Shown here in pieces: positions 8,002 to 17,181 of a DNA stretch of 64,000 bases; position 1 is the stretch's first letter; each line of letters opens with the position of its first letter. The stretch lies in NCBI RefSeq assembly GCF_009733815.1, contig NZ_WNXY01000003.1, positions 310,001 through 374,000 of the forward strand, written 5' to 3'. The notes under the pieces were generated by a model, which had not been told where the DNA came from, searched no databases, and worked only from the letters and a program-made list of their open reading frames with translations. The translations under genes were made by a program, and so were the position numbers. This DNA comes from Pseudactinotalea suaedae (GTDB lineage Bacteria > Actinomycetota > Actinomycetes > Actinomycetales > Beutenbergiaceae).

Positions 8002-9194
8002 AGCGCACCCACCGGCCGCGCGTCGACGATGTTCTCCTCAGCCAGAGACATGCCCAGCCCGGGTGTCGAGGGCACGGCCACCCGACCCCGCTCGGGCGTG
8101 ATCGGCTCCGCGAGGAAGTGCTGGTAGATCGGCATCAGCCTCACCAGGTACTCCATGCGCGGGATCAGCGTGGGCGCGGCCGCGAACGTGAGGGCCGCGT
8201 TGCACTGCATCGACTGCCCGTGCGGGATTAGCTGCGCGCCCGCGGCGCTGACGAGCGCGGCGATCTTGGTCAGCTCGGAGATGCCGCCGGCCCAGTGCGG
8301 GTCGGGCTGGTACAGGTCGAGCACGTCCTCGCCGAGGAGACGTTGGTACCCCCAGCGCGTGTAGTCGTGCTCGCCGCCCACGATCCGCACGCCGTCGGGG
8401 AGGCGGCGTCGCAGCGAGCGGTAGCCCTCGGTCAGGTCGGCGAGCAGCGGCTCCTCGATCCAGCTGAGCCCGAGGTCCCGTGTCGCGGTCGCGACCTCGA
8501 GCGTGAACGGCACGTCCCAGCCGCTCCAGGCGTCGAGCATGATCTCCATGCCTGGCCCGCCGGCGTCGCGAACCGTACCGACGAGCTCGACGATCCGGTC
8601 GATCCCCTCCCGGCCGTCCTCGGGCCCCCAGCGCGGGAACCACTTGGACGCGCGCACGCCCTCGGCGACCAGGTCGCTCGTGCGCCTGGCCACCACGGCC
8701 GGCTCGAGGCTGTCGCCGAGCGTGGAGACGTAGACCTCGACGTCGGTCCGGGTCGGTCCCCCGAGCAGCACGTGTGCAGGGACCTCGAACGCCTGGCCCC
8801 GGATGTCCCAGAGCGCGCAGTCGACGGCGGAGAGCGCCGTCATGCCGGCGCCCGCCCGGCCGTGGATCGCCGAGCGGTACAGCACGTCCCAGAGCCGCTC
8901 GACGGCGAGCGGGTCTCGCCCGAGCAGCAACGGCCTGAGCACGTTCATCACGATCGCCGCCTGCTCGAGCGAGAGCTGGGCGGTGCTGCCGCGGAGCCCG
9001 GAGTCGGTCTCGATGTGCAGGAAGACCGAGCGCACCTCGTAGGTGTCCTCGGCGACCTCGGCGAACCGCTGTGCCGGTACCGAGCGGAGCTCGGGGTAGC
9101 AGTCGGTGGGGCGGCGGAGCCGGTCGGCGAAGATCGGGCCCTCGTGGACCACGTGGCCCGTGTACTCCACACAGGCGACGTCGGTGATGATCAT
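7998..9194 (-). CDS. Enolase-superfamily dehydratase, L-rhamnonate dehydratase-like
   Basis: The 398-residue protein has the mandelate-racemase/enolase fold. Visible sites are the KWFPRWGPEDGREG strand, metal ligands in LDAWSGWD, WIEEPL and GGEHDYTRWG, and the catalytic His in IPHGQSMQ. The KWF and GEH(D/E)YTR motifs are typical of the L-rhamnonate/sugar-acid dehydratase branch, which removes water from an aldonic acid to give a 2-keto-3-deoxy acid. The ATG at 9194 overlaps the MFS gene stop (ATGA). This gene is the best hint that a sugar acid is formed in the pathway. Confidence 0.85.
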   Translation of the reverse strand: MIITDVACVEYTGHVVHEGPIFADRLRRPTDCYPELRSVPAQRFAEVAEDTYEVRSVFLHIETDSGLRGSTAQLSLEQAAIVMNVLRPLLLGRDPLAVERLWDVLYRSAIHGRAGAGMTALSAVDCALWDIRGQAFEVPAHVLLGGPTRTDVEVYVSTLGDSLEPAVVARRTSDLVAEGVRASKWFPRWGPEDGREGIDRIVELVGTVRDAGGPGMEIMLDAWSGWDVPFTLEVATATRDLGLSWIEEPLLADLTEGYRSLRRRLPDGVRIVGGEHDYTRWGYQRLLGEDVLDLYQPDPHWAGGISELTKIAALVSAAGAQLIPHGQSMQCNAALTFAAAPTLIPRMEYLVRLMPIYQHFLAEPITPERGRVAVPSTPGLGMSLAEENIVDARPVGAL

Positions 9195-10390
9195 CGGTGA
9201 GTCCTTTCCACCTCGGGACCAGTGTGCTGGGCCGAACGCCCGGATGCGACCAGCCCGAGGACGCCGATGACGGCGATCGCGGCGGCTCCGATCGCGAGCG
9301 CGCCGCTGCCTCCCAGCGCGGTGGCGCCGACGAAGCCGAGCACCGCGGCGCCGACGGCGGTGCCGCCGTCGAACGCGGCGTTCCAGATCGCGCTGGCGGT
9401 GGGGGCGTCGCTCGCCGGCAGCCGGTGGAAGCTCATCTCGAGCGTGACGGTCTGCAACCCTCCGTACGCCAGGCCCAGCAGCCCGGCGCCGACCATGAGC
9501 AGCCAGGAGGCCGTGGCTGCCAGCGTGAGCGCGACGACGACGAGCCCCAGCACGCCGGCTGCGACGAGCACGGGAAGCACGAGCCGGTTCCCCGCCCGGT
9601 CCAGCACAGCGCCGACCTGCCACCGCGCGACCATCCCGACCGCACCGAAGACGAGCAGCGCCAGTGCCGCCACGGCCCCGCTGGGGCGCTGCAGCGGCAG
9701 CAGCGTGACCAGGCCGCCGCCGGCCGCGGTGATCGCGAGCAGGAGCCCCGCCGGGTAGAGCAGCCGGCTCGCGGCACGCGGCAGGCTCACCGTGGCCCGC
9801 GGTGCCTGCCCCATGTCCTCGGCGGACACGTACGGCAGCGCTACGAGCGCGAGGACCGGCAGCGCGCCGAGGATCGCGACCACGCGGAACGAGCCGCCGA
9901 GCACGAGCGCGGCGCCACCGGAGATGCCCACCATCATCGGGATCGCGGCGGACAGCCCGAAGATGCCGATCGCCTCGCCGCGGCGCTCGGGGGGCGCAGC
10001 ACGTGGGATCGCGAGCGCCCCGACGACCGTGACGATCGCGAAGCCCACACCGCGGACCGCCGACAACGCGTACAGGCTCTCGAGCTGGGGCAGCAGCAGG
10101 TAGAGCGGCGTGGGCATGCCCAGCAGCAGGGACCCGGCCGCGAGCAAGGAGCGGGTGCTGAAGCGGTAGAGCAGTCGCGCGGTGCCGAGCTGGGTGAGGA
10201 CCGTGACGCCGAGCATCACGCCGGTGATCGTGCCGACGACCTGCTCGGAGTGGCCGATCTGCGCCGCCCACGCCGGGAGCGCGGCGAGCGTGATCGAGAA
10301 GCTGGCGAGGCCCGCGAAGCTGATCGCGAAGACCGCCCGGATCTGGGGGATCCGCCACAGCGACTGGCGGGGTGCGCCGGACCCGGTCAT
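9191..10390 (-). CDS. MFS transporter
   Basis: The 399-residue protein is strongly hydrophobic, with about twelve predicted membrane spans and MFS-like loops (ARLLYRFSTRSLLAAG, PPERRGEAIGIFG). The ATG at 10390 (MTGSGAPRQSLWRIP) is used because it overlaps the preceding stop by four bases. It sits between an amidohydrolase and the dehydratase gene. It could export a waste product or import a second substrate beside the ABC system. Nothing in the sequence settles the direction of transport. Confidence 0.85.
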   Translation of the reverse strand: MTGSGAPRQSLWRIPQIRAVFAISFAGLASFSITLAALPAWAAQIGHSEQVVGTITGVMLGVTVLTQLGTARLLYRFSTRSLLAAGSLLLGMPTPLYLLLPQLESLYALSAVRGVGFAIVTVVGALAIPRAAPPERRGEAIGIFGLSAAIPMMVGISGGAALVLGGSFRVVAILGALPVLALVALPYVSAEDMGQAPRATVSLPRAASRLLYPAGLLLAITAAGGGLVTLLPLQRPSGAVAALALLVFGAVGMVARWQVGAVLDRAGNRLVLPVLVAAGVLGLVVVALTLAATASWLLMVGAGLLGLAYGGLQTVTLEMSFHRLPASDAPTASAIWNAAFDGGTAVGAAVLGFVGATALGGSGALAIGAAAIAVIGVLGLVASGRSAQHTGPEVERTHR

Positions 10391-11619
10391 GCGTCGAGCT
10401 CCGCGGTGGCGCCGTGGCGCCGTACCTCGGTGCGGGAGACCAGCCGACCAGCGCGCCACACCCAGCGGTCGGCGGGGGCGAGAGCGACGGCCTCCTGCAG
10501 GGACCGGGCCCGGATCGCCACCAGATCGGCGCGCGAGCCGGGCTCGGGTGCCGCCGGCACCGCACCGATGATCGCGCGGGCGTCGGCGCCGATCATCTCC
10601 CAGGCTCGGGCGAGGCTGCGATGACCGGCCGTGACGAGCAAGGAAGCGACCTCGAGCGGGTCGAGCCTGCCGGTCGGGTTGAAGGGGTCGCTGACGTTGT
10701 CACCGCCGGCGGCGGTGCGCACCCCTGCCGCCTCGAGCGCGTCCAGCGCGGTGAGACCTCGCAGCGCCGGAACGGTGCCGCGGCCCTGCAGGTAGAGGTT
10801 GGTGGCCGGCAGCGTGACGACGCCGATGCCGGCGGCGGCGAGCTCGGCCGCCACGGCGGCCGCGGTGGCGGTGGCCTGCTGCCCCAGCGAGACGCAGTGG
10901 CTGGCGGTCACCCTGACCGAGGCATCCGCAGCGCGTCGTGCGAGCTCGCGCAGCGTGAGCACGCTGACGTCGGTGGTCTCGTCGGTGTGCAGGTCGAGGG
11001 GGCAGCCGCGCTCCGTGGCGACCGCGAGGCACGCCTCGAGCGCCGCGACCGGATCCGCATCGACGGCGGGGTTGCCGCCGACCGCGTCGGCGCCGGCGTC
11101 GAGGGCCTGCCTGAGCCGGTCGGCGTGCTCGGCCCAGCTCTCCCCGGCGGCCGGACCGCCGATGTGCGCGACGATCTCGAGGTCGACGACGTCCCGGAGC
11201 TCCTCGCGCACGGCCACCACGGACTCGATCGCGCGGGTGCCGAGCAGCCGCCCGCAGCCGACGTGGCTGCGGACCGCCGTGACGCCGTTGCCGACGAGGT
11301 GGAGCAGCGCGCGTCGTGCGCGGACGCGGACGTCCTCGTCGGTCGCACCCGCCAGCAGCGTCCCGTACCCGGTCATGGCACCCGCGAGCGTGCCCTCGGG
11401 GTTGTCGACCTGGCCGATCGTGAAGGCCTTGTCGAGGTGCACGTGCGGCTCGGCGAAGGCGCCGGCGAGCAGGTAGCCGGTCAGCTCGACACGGTCAGCG
11501 CCCTCGGGGGCGGTGACCGAGGCGACCGGACCGACCTGGCTGACGCGATCGCCGTCGAGCAGGACGTCGACGATCTCGCCCGAGGCGAGATGGCCGCCGG
11601 TGAGCAGCTGCACGGCCAC
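10387..11619 (-). CDS. Amidohydrolase, cytosine deaminase (CodA)-like
   Basis: The 410-residue metal-dependent hydrolase shows the CodA-type sites in order: EPHVHLDKAFT, VRSHVGCG, LDLHTDE, VTASHCVSL and AAGGDNVSDPFNP. In cytosine deaminase these bind the metal and a planar base. Deamination or ring opening of a nitrogen heterocycle is therefore likely, but the exact substrate is unknown. The start is GTG at 11619, directly abutting the permease stop; a second GTG two codons later is an alternative. It is a different subfamily from the other amidohydrolase of the run at 14744. Confidence 0.85.
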   Translation of the reverse strand: MAVQLLTGGHLASGEIVDVLLDGDRVSQVGPVASVTAPEGADRVELTGYLLAGAFAEPHVHLDKAFTIGQVDNPEGTLAGAMTGYGTLLAGATDEDVRVRARRALLHLVGNGVTAVRSHVGCGRLLGTRAIESVVAVREELRDVVDLEIVAHIGGPAAGESWAEHADRLRQALDAGADAVGGNPAVDADPVAALEACLAVATERGCPLDLHTDETTDVSVLTLRELARRAADASVRVTASHCVSLGQQATATAAAVAAELAAAGIGVVTLPATNLYLQGRGTVPALRGLTALDALEAAGVRTAAGGDNVSDPFNPTGRLDPLEVASLLVTAGHRSLARAWEMIGADARAIIGAVPAAPEPGSRADLVAIRARSLQEAVALAPADRWVWRAGRLVSRTEVRRHGATAELDA

Positions 11620-12447
11620 TCAGCCCTTCACCCCGCCACCGGCGATCTCGGTGACGTAGCGCTGCAGGTAGCCGAAGATCACCAGCACCGGGATCATCAC
11701 CAGCACACCGGCGGCGAGCATGCGACCCCAGTCGGTCGTGAACTCGCCGAGCAGCGAGTTGATGCCGACCGAGAGCGTGCGCTTGGCATCGGTGTCGATG
11801 AAGGTGTTCGCGTAGAGGAACTCTTCCCAGGCGTTGATGATCGTGAAGACCGCGGCAGCCATCACGCCCGGCAGCGCGGGCGGCAGCACGACCCGCCAGA
11901 GCGCCTTGCCGCGCGTGCAGCCGTCGATCAGCGCCGCCTCCTCGGTCTCGACCGGGACCGCCAGGAAGTAGTTGCGCATCAGCCAGATGCAGAACGGCAG
12001 CGCGAACGAGGTGTACACCAGGATCAGGCCGAGCAACGAGTCGAGCAGGCCGAGCACCTTGATCGTGGTGAACAGCGGGATCGCCAGCATGATCGCCGGG
12101 AACATCTGCGCGGCGACGACGATGAGCAGCATCCCTCGGTTGCCCACGAACGTGAAGCGCGCGAACCCGTAGCCGGCGAGGATGGCGAGCAGCAGCGCGA
12201 TCGTGGTGGTGCCGGCCGCGACGACCACCGAGTTGAGGAAGTAGCTGAAGAAGTTGGTGTCGGCGAGCTTCTCGTAGTTGCCCAGGTACAGGCTGGCGGG
12301 CAGCAGCTGCTTGTCGGCGCCGTTGAGCTCGGGCGCGGTCTTGAAGGACGACAGCAGCATCCAGACGAACGGCAGCACGGCACCGAGGACGAGGACGACG
12401 GCGAACGCGTGCGCGCCCCAGGAGGCATAGCGGTGCTCTCGTTTCAT
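11620..12447 (-). CDS. Carbohydrate ABC transporter permease (MalG/UgpE type)
   Basis: The 275-residue permease has six predicted spans and the EAA loop ETEEAALIDGCTRGKALWRVVLPPALPG, which contacts the ATPase. It is the second of two inner-membrane subunits of a CUT1-type importer. The ATG at 12447 overlaps the stop of the first permease gene (ATGA). No ATP-binding subunit is encoded in this run, which is common in actinobacteria where one shared MsiK-type ATPase serves many sugar importers. Confidence 0.93.
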   Translation of the reverse strand: MKREHRYASWGAHAFAVVLVLGAVLPFVWMLLSSFKTAPELNGADKQLLPASLYLGNYEKLADTNFFSYFLNSVVVAAGTTTIALLLAILAGYGFARFTFVGNRGMLLIVVAAQMFPAIMLAIPLFTTIKVLGLLDSLLGLILVYTSFALPFCIWLMRNYFLAVPVETEEAALIDGCTRGKALWRVVLPPALPGVMAAAVFTIINAWEEFLYANTFIDTDAKRTLSVGINSLLGEFTTDWGRMLAAGVLVMIPVLVIFGYLQRYVTEIAGGGVKG

Positions 12448-13379
12448 CGGACGCTCCGCTTCTTGGGCGAACGGCCCTCGATGGCGTAGAAGTACAGGAC
12501 CGCCAGCACCAGCATCATCAGGAAGATCATCACCGAGATCGCCGATGCCTTGCCGAAGTCGAACTGCACGAACGCGGTGCGGTAGGCGTAGGTGGTCAGG
12601 ATCTCCGTGGCGCCGTTCGGTCCGCCGCGCGTGAACATCCAGATGCCGTTGAAGTTGTTGATCGCTCCGGAGATCGTGGTCAGCGTCACCAGCGCCAGCG
12701 AGGTGCGGATCGCCGGGACCGTGACGCTCGTGAACCGCCGCCACGCGTTCGCACCATCCATCATCGCTGCCTCGTAGAGCTCACGCGGGATCTGCTGCAG
12801 CCCCGCCAGGATGATGACGGCGGAGAACGGTGTCCACTTCCACGCGCTGATCAGCACGAGCATGGGCAGTGCCCACCGTGTGTCGGCCAGCCAGATCGGC
12901 GGATCGGCGAGGATCGGCCGGAGCAGATCGTTGATCGGTCCGGAGACCGGGTCGAGCAGGAACCGCCAGATCAGCGCGACCAGCACGGTCGGCACCACCC
13001 ACGGGATGATCAGCGTCGTGCGCACCACACCGCGTGCGAAGAGCTTCTTGTTCAGCGTGGTCGCGATCACCAGCGCCAGCCCGACCTGGACGACCAGGGC
13101 GGAACCCGCCCACACGAAGGTGCGACCGAAAGCCGATCGGAACGTCGGGTCGGCGAGGAGCTCGACGTAGTTGTCGACGCCCGTGAAGGTGTCCTGCCCC
13201 GGGCGGAGCAGGCTCGCGTCGAGGAAGCTCGTGCCGATCGCGCTCAGCACCGGGAACGCGATGATCGCCGCCAGCACGATGAAGGCGGGTGCGATGTAGA
13301 GCACCGGCTCGAAGCGGCGCCGCAAGATCCGGCGACGCCTGGCTGCCACCAGCCTGGCGTCGGTCACGTGTGTGGTCAT
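12444..13379 (-). CDS. Carbohydrate ABC transporter permease (MalF/UgpA type)
   Basis: The 311-residue permease has a basic N-terminus (ARRRRILRRRFEP), six predicted spans and the EAA loop around RELYEAAMMDGANAWRRFTSVTVPAI. It pairs with the downstream MalG-type subunit. The start is the ATG at 13379 (MTTHVTDARL). A gap of 60 bases holding a strong hairpin separates it from the binding-protein gene, so its expression is probably lower than that of the binding protein. Confidence 0.93.
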   Translation of the reverse strand: MTTHVTDARLVAARRRRILRRRFEPVLYIAPAFIVLAAIIAFPVLSAIGTSFLDASLLRPGQDTFTGVDNYVELLADPTFRSAFGRTFVWAGSALVVQVGLALVIATTLNKKLFARGVVRTTLIIPWVVPTVLVALIWRFLLDPVSGPINDLLRPILADPPIWLADTRWALPMLVLISAWKWTPFSAVIILAGLQQIPRELYEAAMMDGANAWRRFTSVTVPAIRTSLALVTLTTISGAINNFNGIWMFTRGGPNGATEILTTYAYRTAFVQFDFGKASAISVMIFLMMLVLAVLYFYAIEGRSPKKRSVR

Positions 13380-13399
13380 GTCATCCCTGGCTCGTACCC

Positions 13400-13434
13400 A
13401 CGGTGGGCCGCCGAGCACGCCGGCGGCCCACCGT
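13400..13434 (-). promoter_or_regulatory. 14-bp perfect hairpin between binding-protein and permease genes
   Basis: Positions 13400-13413 (ACGGTGGGCCGCCG) and 13421-13434 are perfect inverted repeats with a 7-base loop. The stem begins six bases after the stop codon of the binding-protein gene and precedes the first permease start. Hairpins at this place in ABC importer operons commonly protect the upstream message or attenuate transcription, so that the binding protein is made in excess. No U-run follows, so it is not a full intrinsic terminator. Confidence 0.75.
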
Positions 13435-13439
13435 CGCGG

Positions 13440-14747
13440 TTAGCTGGACAGTGCGTTGTTGGCCTCGTCGACGGCCGCGAGCAGCGCGTCCGCCGGGGCG
13501 GCCTGGCCCTGGATCACCGAGTCCCACATGTTCGCCATGACGCCCCACTCGACGTCACCCCAGGTGGGGATGGCCGGCCGGGCGCGCGAGACCGGGATCT
13601 GCTCGATGAAGACCTGCCGCAGCGGGTCCTCCTTCGCCCAGTCGGACTCGACGACCTCGGTGCGACCGGGGACGTTGCCGGTGTCCTGGATGTAGTGCAT
13701 CTGCTCGCTGCCCGTCATCCAGCGCACGAACTCCCACGCCATCTCGGCGTTCTGCGCGTGGTGACCGACACCGACCGCGGCACCGCCCAGCACGCTGGCG
13801 CTCTCCTTGCGGCTCGGCAGCGGCGCGATGCCGAAGTCGAGGTCAGGGTTCGCATCCTGCACAGGGAACGTGCCCCAGGGCCCGATCGCCATCATCGCCA
13901 CGCGCTCCTGCGCGAACGGGGCCACGTACTGGTCCCACGAGGCGTTGGAGGCGATGAACTCCGGCGGCGCCACCTTGTCGGTCATCGCCATGCCGGCGTA
14001 GAACTCGAACGCCTCGATGCCGGCGTCGCTGGCGAACGCGGCGGTCATGTCGTCGTTGACGATCTGCCCGCCGTTCTGCCACAGCCACGGCCAGAACAGG
14101 AAGGCCCCCTGTCCCTGCGCGCCGAACATGTAACCGTACTGCTCGCCGCCGGTCAGCTCGATCGCGGCGTCGCGCAGCTCGTCCCAGGTGGTCGGTACCG
14201 CGATGCCCGCCGAGTCGAGCATGGCCTTGTTGTAGTAGAGCGCCACGTTGTTGGTCGTGTACGGCAGGCCGTACTGCTTGCCGTCGTAGGACGCACCGGC
14301 GAGGAGCTCGGTCGGGAAGTCGCCTGCGACCTCACCGCTCTGGCTCGAGATGTCGGCGAGCACCTGGCCCGCGGCGAGCTGAGCGATCGAGGACACGTCG
14401 ACGATCGCGATGTCCGGGCCGGAACCGCCGGCCGCCGTCGTCGTCAGCTTCGGGACGAGGTCCTGCGTCGGGATGCCCTGCAGGTTGACGGTGACGCCGA
14501 ACTCCTCGCCGAAGGCGGCGGCCGCCTGCGCCAGCGGCGAGTCGGCCTCGCCGATGATCGAGGTGTTGCCCCACAGCTCGAGCGTGCCACCGCCACCGCT
14601 CGAACCGCCGTCGCCGCCGCTGCTGCTCGTCTCACCACCGCCGTTGCTGGCCGGGCCGGTGCCGCACGCGGCCAGCGTCAGCCCTGCGGCGACTCCGCCA
14701 CCGAGCGTCAGCAGGCGGCGCCTGCTCAGGGACTTGTTCGGGTTCAT
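13440..14747 (-). CDS. Extracellular solute-binding lipoprotein (sugar type, SBP family 1)
   Basis: The 435-residue precursor starts with SRRRLLTLGGGVAAG (twin-arginine-like) followed by the lipobox LAAC, so Cys is lipidated after export. A Ser/Gly-rich linker (about residues 33-53) then leads into a family-1 binding protein (LELWGNTS, GKQYGLPYTTNNVALYYNK, MAIGPWGTF). It would capture substrate outside the cell for the two permeases downstream. The family usually binds sugars or glycosides, consistent with the glycoside hydrolase that heads the run. Its ATG overlaps the preceding amidohydrolase stop by four bases. Confidence 0.92.
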   Translation of the reverse strand: MNPNKSLSRRRLLTLGGGVAAGLTLAACGTGPASNGGGETSSSGGDGGSSGGGGTLELWGNTSIIGEADSPLAQAAAAFGEEFGVTVNLQGIPTQDLVPKLTTTAAGGSGPDIAIVDVSSIAQLAAGQVLADISSQSGEVAGDFPTELLAGASYDGKQYGLPYTTNNVALYYNKAMLDSAGIAVPTTWDELRDAAIELTGGEQYGYMFGAQGQGAFLFWPWLWQNGGQIVNDDMTAAFASDAGIEAFEFYAGMAMTDKVAPPEFIASNASWDQYVAPFAQERVAMMAIGPWGTFPVQDANPDLDFGIAPLPSRKESASVLGGAAVGVGHHAQNAEMAWEFVRWMTGSEQMHYIQDTGNVPGRTEVVESDWAKEDPLRQVFIEQIPVSRARPAIPTWGDVEWGVMANMWDSVIQGQAAPADALLAAVDEANNALSS

Positions 14748-16072
14748 GAGTGTTCCTTCTGCTGGTCGTTCTGCGAGGGGGACGAGACGGCCCAGGGCCG
14801 CCAGAGGGGAGGCACCGGTGTCCCGGCACGTCGCGCGAGGCGTTGCGCGACGTCTGCTGCCTCGTGCGCGAGCTGGTGCTGGTCGACCTCGACCAGCACG
14901 CCGTCGCGAAGGACCGGCCGCCCCGCCACCACCACGTCGGTGACGTCGGCGGGTGCACCGCGGTGCACGACCGTCCACACCGGGTCGGCCATCGGGTGCC
15001 ACTGCGGACCCGATGCGTCGAGCCGGACGCAATCTCCGCCGTCGAACCCGGCCGGCAGGCCGAGCACGGCGGCGCTCGTGCGCGTGGCCATGGAGAAGGC
15101 CTGCGCCGAGCCCAAGGAGCCGGGCGCCGAGCGCGCCTGGCCCTGTGCGTAGACGGCCTGCCTCATCTCGTGGAAGAGGCTCTCCATGCCGTCGACGCCG
15201 AGCATCACGGGAACGCCCGCATCGATCATGTCGACCACGGGCGCGAACCCCTTGGCGAACCTGAGGTGGTTCGTGGGGCAGTACACGAGCGCGGCGCCGG
15301 TCTGCGCCATCAGCTCGATCTCACGATCGCTGGGCACCACACCGTGCACGAGCACCGTGCCCGGCATCAGGAAGCCCGCCTCGTAGAGCAGCTCGATCGG
15401 GCGGAGCCCGTGCTCGGCGACGCAGTCCTCCACCTCGCTGGGCAGCTCGGCGATGTGCGTGTAGGTCCGCAGGCCCAGGCGCTGCGCGGCCTCGGCAACG
15501 ACCGCGTAGTCACCGGGGTCGTTCTGCCGGAGCGAGACCGGCGCGAGGTACATCTGCTCCTTGGGCAGCAGCGTGTCCGCGGCGCGCTCGGCCAGCGCGA
15601 CCACGTCCTCGACAGAAGTGCACAGCTCCTTGACACCCCGGGTCATGACGCCGAGCGCCACGAACCCTCGCACCCCGACCGCGCGGTGCCCGGCGACGAC
15701 CGCGTCGAGGAGGCCCGGTCGGTGCAGCGGGTAGACGTGGTCGACGACCGTGGTGGTGCCGGCGCGCACCTGGCGCGCGGCACCGAGCGCCGTCAGCACG
15801 CGGTAGTCATCGGGCTCGACGGCGAGCTGCAGGTCGTTGGCGGCAGCGATCGCCGTCGTCAGCGACATCCTCTCGCCCGCGCGGCTGGGCGGCACGAGCG
15901 AGCGCAGGTGGTCGTGGGCGTTCACCAGGCCGGGCAGCAGCAGCCCTGCGGAGGGTTCGTCAGCAGCGCTCAGCCGGATGCCGCCGTCGGCGATCGTGGC
16001 ATGCGCGGCGAACGGCTCGCGGTCGACGTCCTCGACCGCGATGCCCGTGAGCGTCGTCGGTTGCTGGGTCAC
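14744..16072 (-). CDS. Amidohydrolase (AtzA/TrzA/guanine-deaminase-like superfamily)
   Basis: The 442-residue metal-dependent hydrolase shows LLLPGLVNAHDHLRS (metal-binding HxH), TYTHIAELPSEVEDC, LVHGVVPSD and LGVDGMESLFHE in the order of the AtzA/guanine deaminase superfamily. These enzymes remove amino groups from heterocycles or hydrolyse related bonds; the substrate is not determined here. GTG at 16072 is preferred because it overlaps the upstream stop (GTGA); a TTG one codon before is possible. Two amidohydrolases of different subfamilies in one operon suggest two successive deamination or hydrolysis steps. Confidence 0.85.
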   Translation of the reverse strand: MTQQPTTLTGIAVEDVDREPFAAHATIADGGIRLSAADEPSAGLLLPGLVNAHDHLRSLVPPSRAGERMSLTTAIAAANDLQLAVEPDDYRVLTALGAARQVRAGTTTVVDHVYPLHRPGLLDAVVAGHRAVGVRGFVALGVMTRGVKELCTSVEDVVALAERAADTLLPKEQMYLAPVSLRQNDPGDYAVVAEAAQRLGLRTYTHIAELPSEVEDCVAEHGLRPIELLYEAGFLMPGTVLVHGVVPSDREIELMAQTGAALVYCPTNHLRFAKGFAPVVDMIDAGVPVMLGVDGMESLFHEMRQAVYAQGQARSAPGSLGSAQAFSMATRTSAAVLGLPAGFDGGDCVRLDASGPQWHPMADPVWTVVHRGAPADVTDVVVAGRPVLRDGVLVEVDQHQLAHEAADVAQRLARRAGTPVPPLWRPWAVSSPSQNDQQKEHS

Positions 16073-17181
16073 CAACGGCCCGTCCTGGTCGCCTGCAGGA
16101 GACCGTCACGGCCGAGGCCCGCCAGCCCGAAGGTCGCGAGCGTGCGGCCCTGGGCGCGGTAGTCGGTCTCGGTGGCGATCCCGGCGAGGTGGATCATCGC
16201 GTCGATCGTCGGGGTCGGCACGCCGACCTCGGCACCGATCGAGGACATCAGGCACAGCGCGTAGGGGACGTCCTCGGTGATGTAGCGGCTCTCGAGCGCG
16301 TTCGGCCCGGTACCGAAGGTCGAGTCCGCGAAGGCCGAGGACTGCAGCGTGGCGTGCAGGCTGCCCTTCAGCTCGGCCGCGAAACCCTGCTCGACGAGGT
16401 ACTCCTCGTAGCCCTTCAGATTGCTGAAGCCCAGGGTGCGACGGATCTCGATCAGCTCACCATCGATGGCGGCGATGAACCGGGACACCGCAGGGCTCGC
16501 GCCCACACCCCACAGCAGGAACTTGCCTGCGCCGCCCTCGATCGCGCCGAGGTTGCCGAGGATCGGCGGCACGTGGTCGATCGCGTTGAAGTTGAGCAGC
16601 ACGGTCTCGAGCACGCTCTCCGCCGCGGTCACCGAGGGCCAGATCGCGCACGCGGTGTCGACGGCGGGGTTGCCCGCCGGGATGCCGGCGGCGATCGTGC
16701 CGCCCACCTTGCGCGACGCCGTGATCAGACCGGGTGCACGCACCCGGGCCCCGTAGGGAAGGCTGTTGAGCTCGGCGATCTGCAGGTCGATGTCGCGGCC
16801 CGCCGCGCGCATGGCGGCGACGAGCGCGAGGCTGCCGCCGCCCTCGCCGGCGAAGATCACCTGCGTGCCGGGCCGGGCGTGCTCGGCCAGCAGCGCGGCG
16901 AAGGTGTCGTGACCGAAGGCGGGCACCGAGACGACGATCACGTCGGCGGCCGCGGCGGCCGCGCCAGGGTCGAGCGATGCCTTCGCAGGTGCCTCCGTGA
17001 TCCCGTGCCAGGGGGCCTTGAGCCGGATCACGCCTCGTTCGGCGATCGCGTCGATGTTGCTGCGGAACCGCTCGAAGTCAGCGACCGTCACCTCGATGCC
17101 CGCGAGCGACATCTCCATCGCGCTGGACAGGGCGCCGGCACCGGTCCCGAGCACGGTCACGGCGTGGGGCAGTGCGGTCAT
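16069..17181 (-). CDS. Opine-type NAD(P) dehydrogenase (octopine/nopaline dehydrogenase family)
   Basis: The 370-residue protein has an N-terminal Rossmann site (VTVLGTGAGALSSAMEMSLAG) and the helical octopine/nopaline dehydrogenase domain, with the conserved GNLGAIEGG and a catalytic-type His in AIDHVPPILGN. Family members reductively join, or oxidatively split, an amino acid and a 2-oxo acid. In a catabolic operon, oxidative release of an amine is plausible. The ATG at 17181 overlaps the LLM gene stop by four bases. I cannot tell the substrate. Confidence 0.82.
   Translation of the reverse strand: MTALPHAVTVLGTGAGALSSAMEMSLAGIEVTVADFERFRSNIDAIAERGVIRLKAPWHGITEAPAKASLDPGAAAAAADVIVVSVPAFGHDTFAALLAEHARPGTQVIFAGEGGGSLALVAAMRAAGRDIDLQIAELNSLPYGARVRAPGLITASRKVGGTIAAGIPAGNPAVDTACAIWPSVTAAESVLETVLLNFNAIDHVPPILGNLGAIEGGAGKFLLWGVGASPAVSRFIAAIDGELIEIRRTLGFSNLKGYEEYLVEQGFAAELKGSLHATLQSSAFADSTFGTGPNALESRYITEDVPYALCLMSSIGAEVGVPTPTIDAMIHLAGIATETDYRAQGRTLATFGLAGLGRDGLLQATRTGRW

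Noticed and set aside
10372-12489. A 705-codon open frame on the plus strand opposite the amidohydrolase and permease genes
   Set aside because: It has no motif or sensible hydrophobic pattern, while the minus strand has clear catalytic and membrane motifs throughout.
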